NCBI GenBank assembly: GCA_025450315.1
Contig: JANWHQ010000116.1
Span: forward strand, 1 to 43,799
Origin: Caulobacteraceae bacterium
GTDB lineage: Bacteria > Pseudomonadota > Alphaproteobacteria > Caulobacterales > Caulobacteraceae
DNA: 43,799 nucleotides
Direction of reading: 5' to 3'
Shown piece after piece: positions 35,007-41,484 of this stretch (the stretch's first letter is position 1; every line of letters starts with the position of its first letter). A program made the position numbers and the translations under genes. A model generated the notes under the pieces. It searched no databases. It was not told the origin of the DNA and saw only the letters and a program-made list of their open reading frames with translations.

Positions 35007-37031
35007 ATGGATCGGCTGGCCAAGGGCTGGGCGGCGATGGCCGCGGGGCTGCTCCTGATGCTGGCGCCAGCCGCCCTGGCGGCGGCGCGGCCCGAGCTGG
35101 CGACGCAATCGGGCGGCTTCTCGGTCGAGCGGCCGACGCTGGTGTCCCTGGGCTTCGAGTGGCGCATCCGGGGCGACGACAACCGCAACGCCAAGGTCGA
35201 GGTCAGCTACCGCAAGAAGGGCGAGGCCCGGTGGCGCCAGGGCCTGCCGATGCTGCGGCTGCAGGGCGAGGTGGTTTCCGGCGGCAGGCCCCGCAACTCC
35301 GACTGGGGCCGCTTCTACGACTACGTCGCGCCCAACATGTTCGCCGGCAGCCTTCTGAACCTCGAACCGGGCGCCGAGTACGAGTGCCGCTTCACCCTCA
35401 GCGACCCGGACGGGGTGGCGGGACCCAGGATCAAGCTGGTCTCCGTCCGCACCCGCAAGGCGCCCGAGCCCGCCCCGGGCGGACGGGTGTTCCACGTCTA
35501 TCCGTGGGGCTACGCCGGACCCAAAGAGTCGCCGGCCTACACCGGGCTGATGGCGGCCTATTTCATGGGGTCGGACCAGTCGGACCATTCCATGACCTTC
35601 CCGCCCCGGGTGCGGCCGGGCGACACCATCCTGGTCCACGCCGGCGTCTACAAGGACAACCGCTTCGCCTACGGCGGCTTCGACCCCAAGTTCGGCGGCT
35701 ATGGCACGCCATTCGACGGGACCTACTACCTGACCGCCAGCGGCACGGCCGCCAAACCCATCGTCATCAAGGCGGCGGGCGATGGCGAGGTGGTGTTCGA
35801 CGGCGACGGGAACCACGTGCTCTTCAACCTGATGGCCGCCAACTACAACGACTTCGAGGGCATCACCGTCCGGAACACCGACGTCGCCTTCCTGCTGGGC
35901 CAGAAGGACATCGCCGGCTCCTCGGGCTTCACCCTGACCCGCTCGCGGCTTCTGGACGTGGGCCGCGGGGTGCAGGAGGAGTGGGCCGGATCCAAGGACG
36001 TCTACATCGCCGACAACGTGCTGGTCGGCCGCCACGACCGGCAGCATCTGCAGACCTGGTTCCACCCCGAGATCTGGGGGAAGTTCCCCGGCTATCCCGC
36101 TCCAATCACGTCGGAATATGCGATCAAGGTCTACGGCCAGGGCATCGTCGTGGCCCACAACTACGTCGAGGCGTTCCACGACGGCATCGACGTCTCGACC
36201 TATGGGACGCCCAGCGGCGACCCGGACCGCGTCCCCTCCTCCATCGACTTCTACGGCAACGACGTCACCAACACCGACGACAACTGCTTCGAGGCCGACG
36301 GCGCGGCGCACAATGTGCGGGTGTTCCAGAACCGCTGTTTCAACTCCACCGGCGGGGCCCTGAGCGCCCAGCCGATCTTCGGCGGGCCGGCCTATTTCTT
36401 CCACAACCTGGTCTACAACACGACCAACTCGGGCCCGTTGAAGTTCGTCGACACCCCGGCGGGCGTGCTCGTCTACCAGAACACCTTCTTCGGCCAGAGC
36501 GCGCTGTTCGGGCCCGCGGCCAATGTGCGCTTCCGCAACAACCTCTGGATCGGCGACGGCTGGCCGGGCCTGCTGTTCGCGCCGGTGACCACGACCAGCT
36601 ATTCCAGTTCCGATTACAACGGCTTCCGGCCCAATCCTGGCGCGCCGCTGCAGTTCGGCTGGACCTCGCCGGCGCCGGGGGTGATGGCCGAGTACGACGC
36701 CTCCAAGCTGGTGAAGCGCCAGTTCGCGACCCTGGCCGACTACCAGGCCGCCACCGGCCAGGACCGGCACAGCGTCCTGCTCGGCGACGACGTCTTCGCG
36801 CACGCTCCCCTGCCCGACCCAGCCGATCCGCAGCGGCTCTACAAGCCCTCGGACTTCGACTTCCGCCTGAAGCCGGGATCGGCCGCCGTCGACCGGGGCG
36901 AGGCGCTGCCCACCATCACCGACGGCTTCACCGGTTCTGCGCCCGACCTCGGCGCCTACGAGTTTGGATCACGGCCGCCGGAGTACGGGCCGCGGACCTG
37001 GCCCACGGGCTCGAGCCCCGCGGCGCCATAG
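35007..37031 (+). CDS. Secreted right-handed parallel beta-helix protein
   Basis: The 674-residue product has a signal peptide (cleavage after PAALAAA) and an N-terminal beta-sandwich/fibronectin-like domain (about 35-150, ending VSVRTRKAPEP). A right-handed beta-helix of about 180-560 residues follows, seen as regular turns such as GDTILVHAGVYKDN, PIVIKAAGDGEVVFDGDG, FEGITVRNTDVAFLLG, NNLWIGD and VLVYQNTFFG. The end DFRLKPGSAAVDRG and PDLGAYE is common in secreted carbohydrate-active beta-helix proteins. It could be a polysaccharide lyase or hydrolase, or a binding protein; no catalytic residues can be assigned by eye. It is divergent from padR. Confidence 0.82.
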   Translation: MDRLAKGWAAMAAGLLLMLAPAALAAARPELATQSGGFSVERPTLVSLGFEWRIRGDDNRNAKVEVSYRKKGEARWRQGLPMLRLQGEVVSGGRPRNSDWGRFYDYVAPNMFAGSLLNLEPGAEYECRFTLSDPDGVAGPRIKLVSVRTRKAPEPAPGGRVFHVYPWGYAGPKESPAYTGLMAAYFMGSDQSDHSMTFPPRVRPGDTILVHAGVYKDNRFAYGGFDPKFGGYGTPFDGTYYLTASGTAAKPIVIKAAGDGEVVFDGDGNHVLFNLMAANYNDFEGITVRNTDVAFLLGQKDIAGSSGFTLTRSRLLDVGRGVQEEWAGSKDVYIADNVLVGRHDRQHLQTWFHPEIWGKFPGYPAPITSEYAIKVYGQGIVVAHNYVEAFHDGIDVSTYGTPSGDPDRVPSSIDFYGNDVTNTDDNCFEADGAAHNVRVFQNRCFNSTGGALSAQPIFGGPAYFFHNLVYNTTNSGPLKFVDTPAGVLVYQNTFFGQSALFGPAANVRFRNNLWIGDGWPGLLFAPVTTTSYSSSDYNGFRPNPGAPLQFGWTSPAPGVMAEYDASKLVKRQFATLADYQAATGQDRHSVLLGDDVFAHAPLPDPADPQRLYKPSDFDFRLKPGSAAVDRGEALPTITDGFTGSAPDLGAYEFGSRPPEYGPRTWPTGSSPAAP

Positions 37032-37054
37032 CGCCACAGGAGCCGCCGCTCCTC

Positions 37055-37103
37055 TTGACTCTGAAAACCACGAATGTAGTTCCTGTGAAACTACGAGTGC
37101 AGT
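37055..37103 (+). promoter_or_regulatory. Promoter with two BlaI/MecI-like operator boxes
   Basis: TTGACT (37055-37060) is a good -35. ACCACGAATGTAGT (37067-37080) and ACTACGAGTGCAGT (37090-37103) share the form ACYACGARTGYAGT and are 23 bases apart, about two helical turns. They resemble the TACA/TGTA dyads bound by BlaI/MecI/CopY repressors. No blaI or blaR1 gene is in the window. This AT-richer stretch stands out from its surroundings. Confidence 0.5.
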
Positions 37104-37123
37104 TTTTATGTCGGGAGGCGAAA

Positions 37124-37867
37124 TTGACCGGTCTTTCCATGACGATCGAGCATGACGGCGCGCTGAAGGCCGGCCATATCAAAGGCCCATACGTGACCGC
37201 GGGCCTCTCCCTGGGCGGCGACGAAAGCCTGCTGCAGGCCGATCGCGAACCCACCCAGGTGGTGGGCATGGTGCTGCTCGATCCCTCGTTCCCCGATCAG
37301 GTCGCCCGTGAGCAGGAGGCCGAAACCCCGGCCCTGCGCGCATGGGACGAGTCCCGCGCGTCGCCCTTCATCCCGTTGGTGCGCAAGTGCGCCGCCGGGC
37401 TCCGGGCCGGAACCCTCAGGCCCGGGGGCCCCGATCCTGATGGCTGTCTTCACCTGCAATGGCCGCCCAACTTCCCGCCCGAGCTGCGCGCGGCGCTCGA
37501 CAAGGCGCTCGCCGAGGCGACGCCGGACGCCATCGCCAGCGGCATGGAGACCATGATCGAGGGTGCCCGGCTGAACCGGCAGAACTCGAAGCTGGTGATC
37601 AATCCGCGCCGAAACTACGGAGACATGCCGTTGGTCGTGCTGTCGGCGGAGCTTCCCCCGCCGGACCTCCCGCCCCAGCTGCGGGCCGACGCCACCCGCG
37701 TGGAGGCGGCCGAGCGCCGCGGACACCAGGCGATCGCCGCCCTTTCGACGCGCGGCGTCGAACGGCTGGTCCCGGGCAGCCCCCACGACATCGCCAGCTA
37801 CAATCCGCGGCTGGTGATCGACACCATCGATGAGGTGGTCGACGAAGCGCGGGCGAAGCATCGCTGA
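37124..37867 (+). CDS. N-terminally truncated alpha/beta hydrolase (probable gene remnant)
   Basis: From TTG 37124 (GGGAGG at 37113-37118, 5-base spacing) a 247-residue product is possible; ATG 37139 is in frame too. It begins directly at HDGALKAGHIKGPYVTAGLS, that is, just before the nucleophile elbow G-L-S-L-G-G and the usual VVGMVLLDPSFPDQ. The catalytic His is probably in VPGSPHDIASYNP near the C terminus. The about 100 residues normally in front (signal peptide, first strands, HG oxyanion loop) are missing, and the elbow has Leu instead of the usual His. Only 92 bases separate it from the beta-helix gene, so no split N-terminal half exists. It is likely a broken gene fused to a foreign promoter. 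Confidence 0.6.
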   Translation: MTGLSMTIEHDGALKAGHIKGPYVTAGLSLGGDESLLQADREPTQVVGMVLLDPSFPDQVAREQEAETPALRAWDESRASPFIPLVRKCAAGLRAGTLRPGGPDPDGCLHLQWPPNFPPELRAALDKALAEATPDAIASGMETMIEGARLNRQNSKLVINPRRNYGDMPLVVLSAELPPPDLPPQLRADATRVEAAERRGHQAIAALSTRGVERLVPGSPHDIASYNPRLVIDTIDEVVDEARAKHR

Positions 37868-37966
37868 TCGCCCGGCCGGACGAGGCCGACCGGCCCCAGG
37901 CCGTGAACAACAGCGCTGGGTCGGCGCGGATTTGAGGCGCGGCCCGCGGGCTGTACCATCGCCTTC

Positions 37967-38875
37967 GTGAAGCGCTCGCTGCCGCCGCTGAACGCCCTGC
38001 GCGCCTTCGAGGCCTACGCCCGCCACGGCCGGCTGGCCGCGGCGGCCGACGAGCTTTGCGTCACCCACGGGGCGGTGAGCCGCCAGCTCAAGCGCCTGGA
38101 GGCGAATCTGGGCGTCGCCCTGCTGGTCCGCGAGGCCGGAGCCTCGCGGCTGACGGCGGCGGGCCAGCGCTTCGCCGGGGCGCTGCATCGGCTGTTCGAC
38201 GATCTGGAGCTGGCGACGCCGGGCCCGCCCCGCGCCGCCGCCCGGCGGCTCGAGCTGCTCTGCCCGGGGGGCTTCTCCATCAACTGGCTCCTGCCCCGCC
38301 TCGCCCGGTTCGCGGCCTGGGCCCCGGAGGTGCGCCTGGACGTGGTCGACTCCAGCCGCCCCTGGCGGCCCGCGCCGGACGGCCCCCACGTCGCGATCCG
38401 GATCCAGGGGTTCGAGGGCGTTCCGGCCGCGGACGTGGAGTGCGAGGTGTTCATGGATCGGTTCACCGGGCCGGTGCTGTCGCCGCGACTGGCCGCCCGG
38501 GGCACGGCGGCGGAGACAGTGCTGGACGCCCCTCGCCTGTTCACCCGCTCCCTGCCGCGCGAATGGGCGGACTGGGCCGCGTCCGCGAAGGTGGCCCTCG
38601 GGCCCGCACCGCGGGAGTTCGGCTTCGACCGCTCGTTCCACACCTTGGAAGCGGCGGCCAGCGGGCTTGGCGTGGCGATCGGCGACTGGGCCGCGGTGCG
38701 TCCCGAGCTCGAGCAGGGCGCACTCGCGGCGCCGCTCGGGTTCGTGGCCTCCAGCCGCCCTTACCTCGTCCTATGGCGTCGCGGCGACGGCAATCCCGAC
38801 ATCGTGGCGTTCAGGCGATGGCTGCTGCAGGAGGCGGCCCGGACCGGCTCACCGGAGCATCCCGGCGACCTCTGA
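37967..38875 (+). CDS. LysR family transcriptional regulator (GcvA/AmpR-like)
   Basis: The 302-residue protein starts with the LysR winged helix typical of the GcvA/AmpR branch (LPPLNALRAFEAYARHGRLA, ADELCVTHGAVSRQLKRLEA, then L-T-A-A-G-Q-R-F). The effector domain is about 90-295 and includes FSINWLLPRLARFAAWAPEV and the late GLGVAIGDWAAVRPELEQG. The start is GTG 37967 without a strong ribosome site. Its last 27 bases overlap the 3' end of the convergent phosphodiesterase gene. A regulated neighbour is not obvious; genes of this branch often control beta-lactamases or amino-acid metabolism. Confidence 0.9.
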   Translation: MKRSLPPLNALRAFEAYARHGRLAAAADELCVTHGAVSRQLKRLEANLGVALLVREAGASRLTAAGQRFAGALHRLFDDLELATPGPPRAAARRLELLCPGGFSINWLLPRLARFAAWAPEVRLDVVDSSRPWRPAPDGPHVAIRIQGFEGVPAADVECEVFMDRFTGPVLSPRLAARGTAAETVLDAPRLFTRSLPREWADWAASAKVALGPAPREFGFDRSFHTLEAAASGLGVAIGDWAAVRPELEQGALAAPLGFVASSRPYLVLWRRGDGNPDIVAFRRWLLQEAARTGSPEHPGDL

Positions 38876-40063
38876 CAGCCGCCCGTCGCTGGGTTCGGGC
38901 CGGAGGCCGAGGATCGCCGCCAGCATCGGATAGACGTCGACGTTGGAGAATTTCGGCCAGACCACCCCGCGCCGGAAGTCCGGGCCGTGGGCGACGAAGA
39001 TCGCCGCCATGTCGGGCGCGTCGGGATCGTAGCCGTGATTGCCCTTCTCAACCATGCCGCGGGCCAGGCCCGCCTTCGTGCCGATGGTCCAGCCGAGGTC
39101 CGCCAGGCAGACGATCGGCGGGATGCGGGGGTTGGAGCCATAGTGGAAGCGGGCCGGCATGGCGCCCTTGCGCCAGCACCTCATGTGGCCTCGCCGGCCC
39201 AGCAGGGCGGCGGCGACCTCGGCGTCCTTGCCGGGCAAGGGCTCCAAGCCGGTCAGAGGGCCGGAGGTGACCAGGCGCACGTCCCGGACATCGACATGGT
39301 CGTCGAGCCGGATGGCGCGGCTGTCGGAGGTCTGGGTCATGCCGTGATCGGCGACGATGATGAGGTTGGTCCGGTCGTAGAGCCCTCTCGCCCTAAGCCC
39401 CCGGACCAGTTGGCCGACGGCGGCGTCGGCCCGACCGACCGTCTGGGTGACCTCGGCGGAATCGGGCCCGAACCGGTGGCCGGCCTCGTCCACCGGAAAG
39501 AAGTAGCCGAGCACCAGACGAGGCCGCCGGCCGGGCGGCAGGTCGAGCCAGGACAGCATCTTGGCCACTTCCGCGTCCATGGAGGTGTTCGGATCGAAGG
39601 TGTCGAACAGCGCCGGCATGCGGCCGCTCGGGCCCGCGCCCCAGGACGGCCAGAACTCGACCGCCGGCGTCACGCCCTGGGCCATCGCCGTCGCCCAGAT
39701 CGCCACGCCGCCCTTCCACCAGACCGGATCGGTCATGCCCTTGCGGTCTCCGAGGTCCCAGGTCCGCCCGAGCCGGTGGTCCTCGAAATGGTTGTCCACG
39801 ATGCCGTGGTGATCGGGATAGAGGCCGGTGATCAGGGTGAAGTGGTTCGGAAAGGTCACCGAGGGGAACGACGGCCGCAGGGCTGAGCGGACGCCATCCT
39901 TGGCCAGGGCCGACAGATTGGGCGTCACGCCGCGGGCCAGGTAGCTGGCCCGGAATCCATCGATGGAGATCATGATCGTGGTGTGCGGCGCCGGCCGGGC
40001 GTCGGCGGCCGTGGCCAGGGCGGCCGCGGCGATCAGGCCGAAGATCCAGGACACGATCCGCAC
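38849..40063 (-). CDS. Exported nucleotide pyrophosphatase/phosphodiesterase (NPP, alkaline phosphatase superfamily)
   Basis: The 404-residue product has a signal peptide (cleavage near ATAADA) and an NPP domain using two zinc ions. Asp35 (MISIDGFRASY) and the nucleophile Thr70 (PSVTFPNHFTLITGLYP) bind one metal. Asp192 and His196 (PVDEAGHRFGPD), Asp239-His240 (ADHGM) and His343 (GNHGYDP) complete the sites. It cleaves phosphodiester or pyrophosphate bonds of nucleotides or lipids in the periplasm. I chose GTG 40063 because GGGGAG lies 8 bases before it and the signal peptide begins there. An in-frame ATG at 40159 would add 32 polar residues. It is divergent from the beta-etherase gene. Confidence 0.9.
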   Translation of the reverse strand: MRIVSWIFGLIAAAALATAADARPAPHTTIMISIDGFRASYLARGVTPNLSALAKDGVRSALRPSFPSVTFPNHFTLITGLYPDHHGIVDNHFEDHRLGRTWDLGDRKGMTDPVWWKGGVAIWATAMAQGVTPAVEFWPSWGAGPSGRMPALFDTFDPNTSMDAEVAKMLSWLDLPPGRRPRLVLGYFFPVDEAGHRFGPDSAEVTQTVGRADAAVGQLVRGLRARGLYDRTNLIIVADHGMTQTSDSRAIRLDDHVDVRDVRLVTSGPLTGLEPLPGKDAEVAAALLGRRGHMRCWRKGAMPARFHYGSNPRIPPIVCLADLGWTIGTKAGLARGMVEKGNHGYDPDAPDMAAIFVAHGPDFRRGVVWPKFSNVDVYPMLAAILGLRPEPSDGRLSEVAGMLR

Positions 40064-40141
40064 GGCCTTGCTCCCCTGTCGTCGATACGACCACAATCGT
40101 GGCGCGACTTCCGAGGGACAATCGATTTGTTCGCCCGGATC

Positions 40142-40162
40142 GCTGTGACTTAATCTCACAGC
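40142..40162. promoter_or_regulatory. 7-bp-arm inverted repeat upstream of the beta-etherase gene (candidate operator)
   Basis: GCTGTGA (40142-40148) and TCACAGC (40156-40162) are perfect inverted copies around CTTAATC. The half site looks like that of CRP, but the spacer is 7 rather than the usual 6 bases, so another dimeric regulator is possible. It sits in the 225-bp divergent region between the phosphodiesterase and the beta-etherase gene. Confidence 0.4.
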
Positions 40163-40288
40163 CTGATCGGCCGCAGGCGCCCTTCGCCGAAGTTTGAGTT
40201 GCCGGTGTCAATGTTCTGGGCTTGGTTGGCGCCGACCGAGCGGCGGGCCCGCGGCGCCCGCCCCACCCCCAGGAGGACGGAGCCGAGC

Positions 40289-41137
40289 ATGGCCAAGGAC
40301 AACAGGATCACCCTCTACGACCTGGCGCTGCGCGAGGGCCAGACCATCAGCCCCTTCGTCTGGGCGACCAAATACGCCATCGCCCACAAGGGCTTCCAGA
40401 TCGACCTGGTGCCGGGCGGCTTCACCGGCATCGTGGAGCGCACCGGCGGCAAGACCGAGCGCCTGCCCGCCATCGTCGACGACGGCAAGTGGGTGCTGGA
40501 TAGCTGGCTGATCGCCGAGTACCTCGACGAGACCTATCCCGACCGCCCCACCCTGATTGGCTCCAAGCAGGTAGAGATCGCCACCAAGTTCATCGAGGGG
40601 TGGCTGTGGGGCAATGTGCTGCGCGAGTGGCTGCCCAACATCGTGCAGGACTACCGCGACATGGTGATGGACGTGGACTGGGACTACGTCACCAAGACCC
40701 GCACCCCGCCCGGCAAGACGCTGGAGGAGGTCCAGGCCGGCCGCGAGGATCGCCTGCCGCTGATCCCGCCCAAGCTGGAGCTGCTGCGCACCACCTTGAA
40801 GGACACGCCCTGGCTGGGCGGCGACGCCCCCAACTACACCGACTACCGGGCCCTGGCGGTGTTCCTGTTCATGTCGGCGGTGGCCACCACCCCGGTGCTG
40901 ACCGAGGACGACCCGATCCGCGACTGGGTCGAGCGGGGCTTCGACCTCTACGGCGGGCTCGGCCGCATCCCGGGCATGAAGCCGCTGTTCGGGCTGAAGC
41001 TGCGCGAGGGCGATCCCGAGCCGTTCGTGAAGGATGCGGTGGGCAACGGCCTGACCCGGCGCAACACCGGGCCGGAGTCGACCAAGGCCGAGACCGAGCG
41101 GTTCAAGGCCCGACTGAAGGAGCAGGCGTCGGCCTGA
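40289..41137 (+). CDS. ligE: LigE-type glutathione S-transferase, beta-aryl ether cleaving (beta-etherase) homologue
   Basis: The 282-residue product resembles the Sphingobium beta-etherase LigE along nearly its whole length as I remember it. Shared stretches include ITLYDLALREGQTISPFVW, KYAIAHKGF, VPGGFTGIVERTGGKTER, VLDSWLIAEYLDETYPDRP, VQAGREDRLPLIPP and FGLKLREGDPEPFV. LigE cleaves the beta-O-4 ether bond of lignin dimers with glutathione, with preference for one stereoisomer. The N-terminal thioredoxin-like domain is about 1-85, and the helical domain follows. ATG 40289 is preceded by AGGAGG at 12 bases. No LigD, LigF or LigG partner is visible nearby. Substrate identity is inferred from similarity only. 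Confidence 0.85.
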   Translation: MAKDNRITLYDLALREGQTISPFVWATKYAIAHKGFQIDLVPGGFTGIVERTGGKTERLPAIVDDGKWVLDSWLIAEYLDETYPDRPTLIGSKQVEIATKFIEGWLWGNVLREWLPNIVQDYRDMVMDVDWDYVTKTRTPPGKTLEEVQAGREDRLPLIPPKLELLRTTLKDTPWLGGDAPNYTDYRALAVFLFMSAVATTPVLTEDDPIRDWVERGFDLYGGLGRIPGMKPLFGLKLREGDPEPFVKDAVGNGLTRRNTGPESTKAETERFKARLKEQASA

Positions 41138-41155
41138 TCCCCGGCGCCGGCAGGC

Positions 41156-41422
41156 TCATATCCGCACGCGCACCGAGGCGAGGAGCGTGAGCGGATCCGG
41201 GCCCCACCCGGCGAAATGCAGCGCCATCAAGCCCATGTAGCCGGCGATGGCCAGCTTCATGAAGACCAGGCCGGTGTAGCCGAGCGGGTTGTCGTCTCGC
41301 GTGCACCTGAGCGGGATCAGGGCGCCGCTGACTCCCGAGGTTCCCGCCGCCAGATCGCGGACCACCACGCCCGCCAGGAACAGCGACAGCAGCCCGCAAA
41401 GCCAGAACCTGTAGTCGGGCAT
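41156..41422 (-). CDS. Small two-helix membrane protein of unknown function
   Basis: The 88-residue product has an N-terminal hydrophobic helix (FWLCGLLSLFLAGVVV) and a second one (LVFMKLAIAGYMGLMAL), with a polar loop containing RCTRDDNPLGYTG. GGAGG lies 8 bases before ATG 41422. It starts 62 bases downstream of the RND pump gene on the same strand and may be co-transcribed with it. I do not recognise the family; many short proteins of this type in Caulobacterales are hypothetical. Confidence 0.68.
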   Translation of the reverse strand: MPDYRFWLCGLLSLFLAGVVVRDLAAGTSGVSGALIPLRCTRDDNPLGYTGLVFMKLAIAGYMGLMALHFAGWGPDPLTLLASVRVRI

Positions 41423-41484
41423 GCGCCGCCCTCCGTCCCGATGCGGCGGCGAGACCATCACGGAAGGGGTTAAGGCTTCGCGCC

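Noticed and set aside
34811-37867. A same-strand open frame of over 1000 codons across the beta-helix gene.
   Set aside because: Its first two thirds are Arg/Gly/Pro/Ala-rich translation noise in the wrong frame of the beta-helix gene; only the tail after about 37124 has real protein character, and that is annotated separately.
37874-37895. A GGCCGG/CCGGCC hairpin after the truncated hydrolase as a terminator.
   Set aside because: The stem is only 6 bp, made of very common GC words, and no T run follows.
40142-40162. Calling the dyad a CRP site.
   Set aside because: The half sites fit, but the spacer is 7 rather than 6 bases, so it is reported only as an unassigned operator candidate.
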